64,000 nucleotides of DNA from Bacteroides sp. GM023. GTDB taxonomy: Bacteria > Bacteroidota > Bacteroidia > Bacteroidales > Bacteroidaceae. The stretch is taken from contig NZ_JAAXGE010000003.1 in assembly GCF_014750685.1 (NCBI RefSeq), positions 558,001 through 622,000 of the forward strand, read 5' to 3'. The notes below the pieces were generated by a model. The model searched no databases, had not been told where the DNA came from, and saw only the letters and a list, made by a program, of their open reading frames with translations. The first letter of the stretch is position 1. Each line of letters starts with the position of its first letter. This document shows positions 44,142-52,469 of this stretch, one piece after another. The translations under genes were made by a program, and so were the position numbers.

Positions 44142-45026
44142 TTATATAAGGTGTATTCTAAGGATTTCACTTTCAATAATAGTCAGATTCAATGTATACT
44201 CTAGTCTGCTTTTTAAATTAGAAATTACATTCTCTATATCATCTAATGGAACTAAATTATATATGAATACCTCATTTTCTTTATCAATAGTTTGTTTCGC
44301 TACAAGACAAGTAGGTATTATTTCATAAATATTCTTTTCTATATCCTTATATTGGGATTTTATAGATTTATCAAATATAAGTTTTATATCTACTATTCTC
44401 TTTGGGGTAGAACGTTCTGTTTTTAATATGGGGATTCTTTTCTCAATATTATCAAGTTTGTTAATAATATATAGTAATGAATTCTTTTCCTCTTTATCTT
44501 CAAGGCGTTCTATATTTTTTATAATAGATTTTTCTTTCGCGACTCTATAAATAGGATTGTCAATCTCTGTATCATTCAAAGTAGCTTTAATCTTCTTTTC
44601 CAGTTCAGACTTCAATTCTATTGCTCCAAACATGTCATCACAGTAAAATATAGTACGTTCTGTAGTTATGTCAAAAGGTAATTCCGTAGATTTTTCTGCT
44701 AAACATAAAATAGGAAGTCCCACAGCGTGTCTAATAGCAAGTTCATACATAACATTAGGGTTAAGTCCTGTTAAATTTGCTATTACTAATTTAGAGTCAA
44801 GTATTAATTTAATTACTTGATTAGTAATTGAACCACTCTTGTCTATTTCGTGTGCAGGAATTGCCTTGAAATTTAATTTCTCACATACGGGTCTTATTAC
44901 ATTATTTATCAGGCCATCTGTTTTTCTACGTATTATACTAGTGTCATCTCCAATGGGGGTGATGATAAAGCAAGTTTCAGTTTCTTGAACTTTTTTAGTT
45001 TCTTCTTTTAATGTTTTGTCAGTCAT
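44142..45026 (-). CDS. Nucleoside-deoxyribosyltransferase/TIR-like effector
   Basis: 294 residues. The N-terminal domain (about 18-150) has CFIITPIGDD, ANLTGLNPNVMYELAIRHA and GLPILCLA, the layout of NDT/TIR-like nucleotide-handling domains, with the Glu of YELAIRHA at the expected catalytic place. The C-terminal part is a charged helical region with no recognised family. It lies 8 nt behind the repressor gene on the same strand, so it should be expressed in the lysogen. A role in abortive infection or superinfection exclusion is inference. Confidence 0.6.
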   Translation of the reverse strand: MTDKTLKEETKKVQETETCFIITPIGDDTSIIRRKTDGLINNVIRPVCEKLNFKAIPAHEIDKSGSITNQVIKLILDSKLVIANLTGLNPNVMYELAIRHAVGLPILCLAEKSTELPFDITTERTIFYCDDMFGAIELKSELEKKIKATLNDTEIDNPIYRVAKEKSIIKNIERLEDKEEKNSLLYIINKLDNIEKRIPILKTERSTPKRIVDIKLIFDKSIKSQYKDIEKNIYEIIPTCLVAKQTIDKENEVFIYNLVPLDDIENVISNLKSRLEYTLNLTIIESEILRIHLI

Positions 45027-45034
45027 CGTTTTTC

Positions 45035-45388
45035 TTATTTATTCATTAGAATTTGAATAGTTCTTTCTTTTTCAGCCAAAAGTTCTTTCAAATGAGCTAT
45101 TTCTTTTTGATATTCACTTAGGGTTATATCACCAGAAACATTGTTACCGTTGCCTTTTACTTGATGTCCGATGTTTAAATTGGATATATCTATTTCTCTA
45201 TTGAAGAAAAAGTCAATAGGCATCTTGAAAAAATCTGCAATTTTTTCAATAGTTGTACATTTGGGATCATTAATACCTTTGATAATATTATCTAACGTAG
45301 ACTTTGTAATACCAGCATAGGTGTATAAATCGACCTTTTTTACTCGCCTTTCATCTATTAATTCGTTTATTATATGTCCTTTAAGCAT
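45035..45388 (-). CDS. Phage repressor, HTH (XRE-like)
   Basis: 117 residues. Residues 10-65 form an XRE-like helix-turn-helix (DLYTYAGITKSTLDNIIKG is the recognition part). The C-terminal part has a short beta segment and a final coiled coil EYQKEIAHLKELLAEKERTIQIL likely for oligomerisation. The ATG at 45388 is chosen over a longer hydrophobic N-terminal extension that looks untranslated. Divergent from the early operon, as for a CI-type repressor. Confidence 0.8.
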   Translation of the reverse strand: MLKGHIINELIDERRVKKVDLYTYAGITKSTLDNIIKGINDPKCTTIEKIADFFKMPIDFFFNREIDISNLNIGHQVKGNGNNVSGDITLSEYQKEIAHLKELLAEKERTIQILMNK

Positions 45389-45502
45389 AAATTTCTTATT
45401 TAGAAAAAGTATAAATAATAATACCATTGTAAAATAATGGATGATTTATTATACCTTATGGTTTTAAAATAATACCTTTGCGTTATAAATTTAATAATAA
45501 AA
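45389..45502. promoter_or_regulatory. Lysogeny switch region with operator-like palindromes
   Basis: CCATTGTAAAATAATGG at 45424-45440 is an inverted repeat, and GGTTTTAAAATAATACC at about 45462-45478 another, both within ATACC-rich half-sites. The plus-strand -7 element TACCTTTG lies at 45473-45480, overlapping the second one. This fits repressor control of the rightward early promoter. Confidence 0.5.
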
Positions 45503-45730
45503 ATGATAACAACTATGAGAAAGGGAGAAAAACAGCCCAAAATGGTATTTAAAAACCATTATGATCTCTTATCACGAGAGAAGAAGATAGAGCTACGAGA
45601 TGAATTTCTTCGCCAAAGTGGTGTATCTCTACCATCTTTTTACAATAAAATGTCAGGAAATTCATTTAAACCTCTTGAGGTAAATTTACTTAGACGTCTT
45701 TTAAACGAATCTATTAATGATAAGGTATGA
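45503..45730 (+). CDS. Small early phage protein, possible Cro-like
   Basis: 75 basic residues, first gene rightward of the switch. The predicted helices RDEFLRQSGVSLPSFYNKMSG look like an HTH-type unit. An internal ATG at 45515 is an alternative start. Its end overlaps the next start by 4 nt. Cro-like function is inferred only from position. Confidence 0.6.
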   Translation: MITTMRKGEKQPKMVFKNHYDLLSREKKIELRDEFLRQSGVSLPSFYNKMSGNSFKPLEVNLLRRLLNESINDKV

Positions 45731-46287
45731 AACAGTTTGTTAATATAGAATTTTATAATACTCCTGAAGGGGATGTTATGTTGAAAGAAGAAGGTAAAGC
45801 CGCTCGTCTTTTTGAAGAAACTGATTATGAGATAGTAGCTTGGTTGCTTGCCATCATTCGCGACAGGTATCCTAATGCTCATGCGGCCTTGATGGAATTA
45901 TACTCAAAAAGTAATAGAAACAAATCATTTTATGAGTATAAGGTAGCGCATCGGTTTGCTCGTTGTAATTTCGGAGAATATGACCAAAATAAATATGATA
46001 TTGATTACTTGGGCAGACTTCAATTTGAAGAGGTTAAATGTCCATTAAGAGGAGAATGCATCTTTGAAGGTGTTATCTGTAAACCTAAGCTTTCTACTAA
46101 ACTTTCTGAAAGAGAAATAGAAGTCTTTCGATTAATAGCTAACCATCTGACAGCAGAAGATATAGCTTCTGAATTATCAATATCTATTTTGACTGTTAAC
46201 CGACATCGTGAAAATATCAAAGCTAAAATCGGAGCAAGGAACGTAGGAGAGATGATTTCTTACTGGCATGCTAATAATCTACAATAA
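45727..46287 (+). CDS. Phage regulator with LuxR-type HTH
   Basis: 186 residues. The C-terminal 60 residues are a GerE/LuxR-type helix-turn-helix (LSEREIEVFRLIANHLTAEDIASELSISILTVNRHRENI). The N-terminal part has cysteines in VKCPLRGECIFEGVIC. Translationally coupled to the small protein upstream. Similar regulators are common in Bacteroides prophages and mobile elements. Confidence 0.75.
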   Translation: MKQFVNIEFYNTPEGDVMLKEEGKAARLFEETDYEIVAWLLAIIRDRYPNAHAALMELYSKSNRNKSFYEYKVAHRFARCNFGEYDQNKYDIDYLGRLQFEEVKCPLRGECIFEGVICKPKLSTKLSEREIEVFRLIANHLTAEDIASELSISILTVNRHRENIKAKIGARNVGEMISYWHANNLQ

Positions 46288-46298
46288 TTTAGCATTTT

Positions 46299-46315
46299 CC
46301 GGGTTCGATTCCCGG
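46299..46315 (+). other. Orphan tRNA T-arm-like sequence
   Basis: CCGGGTTCGATTCCCGG is a perfect T-arm (5-bp stem, 7-nt TTCGATT loop), followed by CTTCGAAC like an acceptor strand. No 5' half of a tRNA precedes it; the regulator gene ends at 46287. Possibly a relic of an integration event or a tRNA-mimic. Confidence 0.5.
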
Positions 46316-46353
46316 CTTCGAACGACGATTTACTAACTAATAAACTTATTATT

Positions 46354-46686
46354 ATGGATGCAAAGAACAAACCTTTTGTGACTCTTCAGAATCGGAATAA
46401 CGAAGATGTATTTTGGATTCCGAAGCCTACCTCTAATAATGTATTGAATTGCGTAGCTGCTTTTGATGTAATGAGGTATCTTCCTTTTATTGATGCACTA
46501 AATAATCTCTCTTATGTAGAGGTGAAAAATGTATCATCAATAGATGAATCTATGAGTACAGTAACTATCAAGCTAATTGAAGAGAATAGTTTAACTCAGA
46601 TTATTGAGGATATTCCACAGTTTTTATTCCAATTTGTAGAGCAGGCTATGCCAACAAATAACATTCATCAGGGGAAAGGAGAATAA
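46354..46686 (+). CDS. Hypothetical early phage protein, 110 aa
   Basis: A soluble acidic protein without recognised motif. Followed by the next gene 2 nt downstream. Part of the rightward early operon. Confidence 0.6.
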   Translation: MDAKNKPFVTLQNRNNEDVFWIPKPTSNNVLNCVAAFDVMRYLPFIDALNNLSYVEVKNVSSIDESMSTVTIKLIEENSLTQIIEDIPQFLFQFVEQAMPTNNIHQGKGE

Positions 46687-46688
46687 AG

Positions 46689-47072
46689 ATGGATGTGATT
46701 AGATTCTCAGATGGTTGGAACGGAAAATTAAAATGTAAATGCTTCACGACTTTTCGTCTTGCTACTGCCAAGTATCAGATTAACAAAACGTATCGTATTG
46801 AGTTGAAAGGGCAATACATTGGAACTGCAACGATTAAGGGAATGCGTATAATGAAGCTTTATCGGGTGAATGAATTTATAAGTTTCCTTGATACGGGGTA
46901 TGAACCGGGAGCATTCGTAAATATGATGAAGCGAATGTACATGAATAAAGTGCCTGATGTAATGCAAGCTGATTTTTACTATATCCTATTAAAATGGGAA
47001 GGAGAACAAAAATTGGATTTTGATGGAAAAGAAAAGACAGAGGAAGTTAAACAATCTCCGGTATCGGCTTAG
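46689..47072 (+). CDS. Hypothetical early phage protein, ASCH-like
   Basis: 127 residues. YRIELKGQYIGTATIKGMRIMKLYRVNEFISFLDTGY resembles an ASCH/PUA-like beta-barrel with the pattern of RNA-binding or modification domains; a weak match. It overlaps the following small gene by 50 nt. Confidence 0.6.
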   Translation: MDVIRFSDGWNGKLKCKCFTTFRLATAKYQINKTYRIELKGQYIGTATIKGMRIMKLYRVNEFISFLDTGYEPGAFVNMMKRMYMNKVPDVMQADFYYILLKWEGEQKLDFDGKEKTEEVKQSPVSA

Positions 47073-47205
47073 GAAGAACGGATACCAAATCAATGATGAA
47101 GTAAAAGTCGTTGTTTTACCAGGAATGGAAGAAGAGCGAAGCCTTCTACGAGAACGAGAAATAAAGAAGTTCGGATACGATTTACAAGAAAGGTTATTTA
47201 AATAA
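47023..47205 (+). CDS. Small basic protein, 60 aa
   Basis: Highly charged and basic (Lys/Arg/Glu-rich), start ATG 47023 inside the previous gene. Fits the dense overlapping style of phage early genes. Unknown function. Confidence 0.5.
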   Translation: MEKKRQRKLNNLRYRLRKNGYQINDEVKVVVLPGMEEERSLLREREIKKFGYDLQERLFK

Positions 47206-47219
47206 TTCAAGTAAAAAAA

Positions 47220-47621
47220 ATGAAGATACATTATTTCTACAGAAGAGAATATTCGGAAGGCTTCTATAATCTTGAAATAGTAGCTTGGTTAGAAGAGGAA
47301 GAAACTTCAAAACAAGGTACTGAGAGACTGAGTTTTACTCAATTAGAAAAACTTAGAATATTCCTATCTAAGAGCGTTGATTATCATGTGCATACAATAA
47401 ACCACGATTTTGGTAATGATAGTTGCTACGGACATTTTGCTCATACCCGGAAAGAATTGATAGCGGATATGAAAAAATGGGGATGTAAACCTATTACTCG
47501 ACATAATTATGAACGATTTCGTAAAGTGGCTTTAGCTCTTTATCACAAACAATCTTTAGTAGATTTCTCCAATTTTAAAGGGAAACAAAAATATGCTATT
47601 CGTCAAATAATTGGAGATTAA
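47220..47621 (+). CDS. Hypothetical early phage protein, 133 aa
   Basis: Soluble, with many Tyr/His residues (HYFYRREYSEGFYNLE at the start). No motif recognised. Consecutive with its neighbours. Confidence 0.6.
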   Translation: MKIHYFYRREYSEGFYNLEIVAWLEEEETSKQGTERLSFTQLEKLRIFLSKSVDYHVHTINHDFGNDSCYGHFAHTRKELIADMKKWGCKPITRHNYERFRKVALALYHKQSLVDFSNFKGKQKYAIRQIIGD

Positions 47622-47643
47622 CAAATCAGAAAGGAACTAAAGT

Positions 47644-47886
47644 ATGATGTTTATATTATCAGAGGACGAATATAATTCCTTAATAAAAAAGGAAGTCCAT
47701 GAAAAGGTTGTTGAGAGTTTACAAGAAGTAATAACACAAGATGATGCTATTATTTCCAAGCTAAAGGAAGAAGTTCTCCATAATCGTCCCTGCTATCAAA
47801 AAGGAGATAATGTCTATTGCGATGGTTGCCCTTTGGGGTTTGAGAATCTTGGGATATGTAGAGACAGTAAAAATTATTCAAAATAA
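47644..47886 (+). CDS. Hypothetical early phage protein with Cys cluster, 80 aa
   Basis: The helical N-terminal half is followed by CYQKGDNVYCDGCPLGFENLGIC, four cysteines that could bind a metal. Function unknown. Confidence 0.55.
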   Translation: MMFILSEDEYNSLIKKEVHEKVVESLQEVITQDDAIISKLKEEVLHNRPCYQKGDNVYCDGCPLGFENLGICRDSKNYSK

Positions 47887-47903
47887 ATCAGAAAGGACCT
47901 AAT

Positions 47904-48089
47904 ATGCGTAAAGATATAATGTACATGATAACCTACCCGGATGGTACACTTGTGATGAATACTCAAAAATATTACCGAAGAGATTGCGTTAGGTACTGGC
48001 TGGACGGAATTAACTTGACATGGAAACAGGTGTATAAGAAAGGCTTTCGCTGTAAAAAAGTGAAAGTAACATTTGAAATAATTGATTAA
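47904..48089 (+). CDS. Hypothetical early phage protein, 61 aa
   Basis: Small basic, Tyr-rich protein of the early operon. No recognised motif. Confidence 0.5.
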   Translation: MRKDIMYMITYPDGTLVMNTQKYYRRDCVRYWLDGINLTWKQVYKKGFRCKKVKVTFEIID

Positions 48090-48102
48090 TAACAGAATAG
48101 TA

Positions 48103-48456
48103 ATGAGGAAATTTAAGATAAATGCTATTCGCACAGACGAATATATCATTGAGATTGATGAATCAGTTTGGAACCAGGAAGCATTAGACGCCTGGAATAG
48201 TGTTTTTGGCGGTTGTGATGACTTAGAAGAGTTAGCTGAACACATCTCATTCTTATTATTAAGATTTGGTTATGAGAGATTTCTTGAAGGCTTTGGCTAT
48301 TTATATACTCAAAATGAGGATGGAAACCATTTGAAACAGTGGGATCGAAACGATAAGGGAGAGTTGGAAACAGTCACTGAGTTCGCAAATGGTATTAAAG
48401 TTACCATTATTACCGAAGACGATGATTATGAGTATGAAACAGAAGAATTGGCATAA
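48103..48456 (+). CDS. Hypothetical early phage protein, 117 aa
   Basis: Acidic protein; start ATG 48103 rather than an upstream in-frame ATG at 48082 that overlaps the previous gene. The C-terminus is rich in Asp/Glu. A DNA-mimic role is possible but speculative. Confidence 0.55.
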   Translation: MRKFKINAIRTDEYIIEIDESVWNQEALDAWNSVFGGCDDLEELAEHISFLLLRFGYERFLEGFGYLYTQNEDGNHLKQWDRNDKGELETVTEFANGIKVTIITEDDDYEYETEELA

Positions 48457-48467
48457 AAAATGAAGGA

Positions 48468-48728
48468 ATGAAACAAATAATGACACTAATAATCACCACT
48501 TGTTTGCTTATTGGATGCACAAGGGATACCATAAAAACAAATGATGAGATTGTAGCTGAAAAAGGAGTAAAACTTCTTTTTGAATATGATGGAGTAAAAG
48601 TATATCGGTTCTACGATTGTGAACGCTATGTTTATTTTACGAATACAAGTGGTAAAGTAGAGTACTCAAAAACGTATCGTAACGGGAAAATGGTAAGAAC
48701 TAAAAAGGTTCAAACACTATGTAATTAA
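48468..48728 (+). CDS. Small phage lipoprotein (DUF4884-like)
   Basis: 86 residues with a signal peptide and lipobox LIGC near residue 17; the mature part is basic and beta-rich (YRFYDCERYVYFTNTSG). Phage lipoproteins of this type may cause superinfection exclusion; that is inference. Confidence 0.65.
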   Translation: MKQIMTLIITTCLLIGCTRDTIKTNDEIVAEKGVKLLFEYDGVKVYRFYDCERYVYFTNTSGKVEYSKTYRNGKMVRTKKVQTLCN

Positions 48729-48742
48729 CTAATAATAGAAAT

Positions 48743-48964
48743 ATGAATGAGAAAGAAGATTTTTTCTTCATGGTATATGTAGAGGGTGAACATAGCCCGG
48801 CGTATAAACACAACGATCTGACAAGTGCAGAGACAGAGGCTAAACGATTAGCTGAATCTTTGAATAGAAAGGCTTATGTTCTTTGCTCTATCAAATCTTT
48901 TGAAGTAAACAAGTTTACGGTTAGAGATTGTCGTCCGGCGCTGGGTGATGACCTTCCGTTTTAA
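48743..48964 (+). CDS. Hypothetical early phage protein, 73 aa
   Basis: Soluble acidic protein (DFFFMVYVEGEHSPAYKHNDLTSAE...). Last of the small early genes before the RNA-like spacer. Confidence 0.55.
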   Translation: MNEKEDFFFMVYVEGEHSPAYKHNDLTSAETEAKRLAESLNRKAYVLCSIKSFEVNKFTVRDCRPALGDDLPF

Positions 48965-48981
48965 TTAAAATAAAACTGAAT

Positions 48982-49149
48982 GAACTTGCAAGTTCTTTAT
49001 AAACCTTCAAGTATTTGTGTGAAAAATGCTCCTTCAGGAGTCAATTATAAATAACTAACTTTAATATGCCAGCTTTAAGGAGAGCTGTTGGGTATCAGCC
49101 CCAGTTTGGGTTTGTTCATTGGGACCGGGTGAAATCCCCGGTCTTTTTT
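48982..49149 (+). ncRNA. Structured spacer with terminator before the replication genes
   Basis: GAACTTGCAAGTTC at 48982-48995 is a perfect palindrome, CTCCTTCAGGAG at about 49029-49040 another. A strong terminator (GGACCGGG, loop TGAAAT, CCCCGGTC, then six T) sits at 49122-49149. A 31-codon frame (49066-49161) runs through the terminator. It may be a small RNA or an attenuator controlling the replication genes that start at 49174. Confidence 0.45.
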
Positions 49150-49173
49150 AGAATGACTTAAATAGCTGAAGAT

Positions 49174-49632
49174 ATGCAGAAAGTTTGGAATATATTATGG
49201 AAACAGTTTGAATGTGCCACTAATGAGTTTAATGCTTATATTGATGGCGGTATTCCTGCTATTGCACAACAAAAAATAGCAAAGTTTATCAAAGAATGGG
49301 ATAAACTGAAGGAGCAGGCAATGAAGTTTGACGAATTAATGCAGAATCCCATAGAGCCGATTGAAATCAAACTACCATTCGAAGAAGAAGAGTTTCTGCA
49401 GACTTGGCAATATTGGAAAGAATACCGTCTTGAAACGTTTGGTAAGACCTATAAAAGCAGGGAAGAACAGAAGGTTTTGGACTATCTTGATGAAATAAGT
49501 GAAGGAAGCCCGGATATAGCAATTAGATATTTGAACTTCGCTATGGCTGGTAGTTATCCTAAGTTTTTTAAAGTGACTGATAATAGCTATACTAACCCAC
49601 CTAAAGAGATAACCCATGACAGCGACTTTTAG
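49174..49632 (+). CDS. Phage replication-associated protein, 152 aa
   Basis: A mostly helical acidic protein directly upstream of, and overlapping by 17 nt, the DnaC-like gene. Position and helical character suggest a replication initiation or loader partner, but there is no recognised domain. Confidence 0.6.
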   Translation: MQKVWNILWKQFECATNEFNAYIDGGIPAIAQQKIAKFIKEWDKLKEQAMKFDELMQNPIEPIEIKLPFEEEEFLQTWQYWKEYRLETFGKTYKSREEQKVLDYLDEISEGSPDIAIRYLNFAMAGSYPKFFKVTDNSYTNPPKEITHDSDF

Positions 49633-50326
49633 TGACTTCATTAATACCTGCAAACAAAAGCAGCAAGAACTGGATCGGGAGCTATGGGCTTTTCATTATT
49701 CTCATATTTCTGACATCGAGTTTTGGACGCTATTGAAAGCAAAGGCAGAAGCTATAATGATGCAAAGAGGTATTAAGTCAACATTCATTGTTGACCAGTA
49801 CAATAAGGACATAATTCGTCAGTTATATTATTATCTGACCGGAGATGTGGGGAATTGCAAGTGGAATGTACATAAAGGCATATATTTGATGGGAAAAGTC
49901 GGATGCGGCAAATCCTTATTGATGTACTCCTATTTGTCTGTACAGGATTATCTCACTCGTAAGATAACTGAAACTATTCATGCAAAGCAACTGATAGAAT
50001 TACTTCAATCTGAAGGTGGAATTACTGGTCTAAGAGAAAGACCTTTGTTCATTGATGAGTTGGGACGTGAAAATTTGGAGATGAAAGACTATGGAAATGT
50101 AGTCAAGCCGGTTATAGACCTGTTTGCTATCAGGTATGAATATGGTGGTAGGACTTACGCTACTTCGAACTTTACTCTTGATACACTTGAAGCTGCAAGA
50201 GATGTAAAAGGAAAGGTTACTGCGCAAAGGTATGGTAATTTCATCCGAACGAGAATGGACGAAATGTTTAATGTGGTGGAACTCCCAGGAGAAAACCGCC
50301 GATTAAGATGGGGAAATAATGGCTAA
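49616..50326 (+). CDS. DnaC/IstB-like helicase loader ATPase
   Basis: 236 residues, AAA+ protein. Walker A GKVGCGKS at residues 93-100, Walker B LFIDELGRE near 140, sensor-1 ATSNF near 180, arginine finger region RYGNFIRTRMDEMF near 205. It probably loads a replicative helicase on phage DNA. Overlaps both neighbours. Confidence 0.85.
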   Translation: MTATFSDFINTCKQKQQELDRELWAFHYSHISDIEFWTLLKAKAEAIMMQRGIKSTFIVDQYNKDIIRQLYYYLTGDVGNCKWNVHKGIYLMGKVGCGKSLLMYSYLSVQDYLTRKITETIHAKQLIELLQSEGGITGLRERPLFIDELGRENLEMKDYGNVVKPVIDLFAIRYEYGGRTYATSNFTLDTLEAARDVKGKVTAQRYGNFIRTRMDEMFNVVELPGENRRLRWGNNG

Positions 50327-51557
50327 AAGAGGACTGGCAAAAACTTCTTCGGCTGCCAAAGCTGCTGGAAAGGTACAAGCGGTGAAAGAGTGGTTGGATA
50401 TGAACTATGAAATTAAAATCAACATATTCGATCACTCAAAATCGTATATAGAGAGTAAAGAACGTGAGTACACAACGTCTATCACAGAAAATGATATTTA
50501 TATGCATATGATTGACGATGGTTTGGCTTGCAGTAAGTCATTATTAAAAGCAATATTGACTTCTCCTAATCAGATGACAGCCTATAATCCGGTAACAGAA
50601 TACTTCGATGGCTTACAAAACAAATGGAATGGTGTCAGCCAAATAGATTTGTATTGCAGTTTTCTCCGGGCACATGACTTTAAAGATAAAGAAGATTCAC
50701 TTTTTTATCAAGACCGGATGAAATACCTGGTAAAAAAGTGGTTGGTAGCTGTTGTTGCGCAAATATATGGTAAGCGGCAGAATGATGTAGCAATTGGATT
50801 TGTTAATGCTCAAGGTGGAATAGGCAAGACTACATTGATTGAGTTTCTGATACCCCGGTGTTTGGAAGAGTACTATGTTGTTTCAGATAAAGACGAGCGT
50901 ATATTCAGAATGACAGAGTGTTTTGTTTCCCGCTTTATTATCAACTTTGATGAGTTTGTCGGAATAACAAAATCAACAGAGAACAGTTTTAAAAATAACA
51001 TGAGCCGGCTCATGGTTGACATCAAGTTACCCGGAGAAAGTTTCACCACAAAGATGCAACGTATTGCTTCCTGTGCTTTCACCAGTAATAAGACACAGGA
51101 GATGGGCGGCTTTCTGTTCAATTCGGATTCCGGACTTCTCCGTAGAATTGCCGCAATCGAGATTGACGAAATTGGGGATTACAGAGAAGCCGTTGACGTG
51201 GATCAGCTTTGGGCGGAAGCCGTGACCTTATACAATGGAACTTTTGATTATACCTTTAATAGAAAAGATTATGATGACTTTCAGGAATATAATGCAAGGT
51301 ATGTGATTGAGTCTACTGCATATAAATTGGTGAAGGAATGGTATCGGAAACCGGAGGAAGATGAAGAACCTTTGTTCCGCATGCCGATGGACATTGTTCG
51401 GGAACTGAAAGCTGCACGAAAGATAACCAGTTCTATGACACGTATTGATGATATAACTATTGGACAGGCACTGCGCCAGCTAGGATATGAACGTATAGGC
51501 AAGAAACTGCCAGGAATGGGCACGCGCTATGGATATAAGGTAGTACAACTCTATTAA
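50319..51557 (+). CDS. VapE/VirE-type primase-helicase
   Basis: 412 residues with the virulence-associated E (PF05272) P-loop domain: Walker A GGIGKTTL at about 166-173, FIINFDEFVGI as Walker B near 208, and LLRRIAAIEID in the sensor region. Such proteins replicate satellite phages and prophages. The C-terminal 100 residues look like a winged-helix DNA-binding unit. The origin-like iteron array lies directly downstream. Confidence 0.85.
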   Translation: MAKRGLAKTSSAAKAAGKVQAVKEWLDMNYEIKINIFDHSKSYIESKEREYTTSITENDIYMHMIDDGLACSKSLLKAILTSPNQMTAYNPVTEYFDGLQNKWNGVSQIDLYCSFLRAHDFKDKEDSLFYQDRMKYLVKKWLVAVVAQIYGKRQNDVAIGFVNAQGGIGKTTLIEFLIPRCLEEYYVVSDKDERIFRMTECFVSRFIINFDEFVGITKSTENSFKNNMSRLMVDIKLPGESFTTKMQRIASCAFTSNKTQEMGGFLFNSDSGLLRRIAAIEIDEIGDYREAVDVDQLWAEAVTLYNGTFDYTFNRKDYDDFQEYNARYVIESTAYKLVKEWYRKPEEDEEPLFRMPMDIVRELKAARKITSSMTRIDDITIGQALRQLGYERIGKKLPGMGTRYGYKVVQLY

Positions 51558-51576
51558 TCAGATATTTGTATATATG

Positions 51577-51602
51577 TATATTAGATCATAAGGTCTAATA
51601 TA
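51577..51602 (+). terminator. Hairpin after the primase-helicase gene
   Basis: TATATTAGA 51577-51585 pairs with TCTAATATA 51594-51602 with an 8-nt loop; weak because AT-only. Confidence 0.4.
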
Positions 51603-51640
51603 TAAAAAACTCTTTAAGAGAAAAATAATTAAAAATGTGG

Positions 51641-51835
51641 TTACAACCTTACAACCTTTATAAAATATGAGTGATAATCTGTTTATAATCAGACTTTTAA
51701 AGGTTGTAAGCAGGTTGTTTAATATTCGCTTACAACCTGCTTACAACCACTTACAACCGCATTGATGGTTACAACCGGTTGGATAAGGTCAAAGTGTTTG
51801 TTCTCAATGTTTTATGTGTAAGTTGTAGGTTGTAA
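51641..51835. repeat. Iteron array, candidate phage replication origin
   Basis: The octamer TTACAACC occurs eight times in 195 nt: plus strand at 51641, 51649, 51730, 51741, 51751 and 51769, minus strand at 51702-51709 and 51828-51835. Further near-copies are GGTTGTTT (51713) and AGTTGTAGG. The 313-nt noncoding region immediately follows the primase-helicase gene. AT-rich stretches flank the array. This is the usual layout of an initiator-binding origin. Confidence 0.7.
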
Positions 51836-51870
51836 GCTAGTATGGGGAATTATTAAAAAAAACGAGGAAT

Positions 51871-52365
51871 ATGGAAAAACCAAATGTAACAATAGAACTA
51901 GCGCCCTATTTACATGATTACTTATATCATGAGTTTGGGTGTAGAAAAGAAGGTGGAGTAATGGTAGCAACTACCAATGATCTCGGAAAAATGATTCAGT
52001 CGATGGTGACAATAAAAGACCGTCCGCCACGTCTTCCTTTGAAAGAGAATCCAATTACACTATATTTGCCAACACAGGAATGGAACCACTTCATATTAAA
52101 TGAAAACTTTCTGTATATTCCTGAATGGAAACAAAGGATGTTGCAGGATTACATTGAAGCATCTTTCCGCCTTCGTATTCGCGAATATTTTGTTGCGGGA
52201 TATGAGAAGGGATTCAAGCAAGATAAGATTATAAAAGCGTTTTTGATGGCATATAACATTAAAAATAACGCAATAAACTATGATGCGGTAAAGAAATACG
52301 ATTATAGAAACCGGAAAAAGATGATAAAAGAGGTAAATAAGGAAATACAACTGTCTCTTTTCTAG
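51871..52365 (+). CDS. Hypothetical phage protein, 164 aa
   Basis: Basic, helical C-terminal half (YNIKNNAINYDAVKKYDYRNRKKMIKE) and beta N-terminal part. It may be an early DNA-binding protein, given the origin next to it. No family recognised. Confidence 0.6.
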   Translation: MEKPNVTIELAPYLHDYLYHEFGCRKEGGVMVATTNDLGKMIQSMVTIKDRPPRLPLKENPITLYLPTQEWNHFILNENFLYIPEWKQRMLQDYIEASFRLRIREYFVAGYEKGFKQDKIIKAFLMAYNIKNNAINYDAVKKYDYRNRKKMIKEVNKEIQLSLF

Positions 52366-52469
52366 GTGATTGTATCTTTTTTACGATTAATCTATAAGCA
52401 AAAAGATGTTTTTTACCTTTTTTATACTTATGGTTTTAAGTAAATTATTCATTATTAGATATATAGACT

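Noticed and set aside
47874..48245. Minus-strand 123-codon frame in the early phage region
   Set aside because: Lies opposite two consecutive rightward genes with normal spacing; a shadow frame.
49066..49161. 31-codon frame across the terminator in the phage spacer
   Set aside because: No start signal and it runs through the terminator stem; kept only as a remark in the structured spacer.
51641..51835. CRISPR array
   Set aside because: Repeats are only 8 nt, in both orientations and irregularly spaced; an origin-type iteron array fits better. No cas genes in the window.
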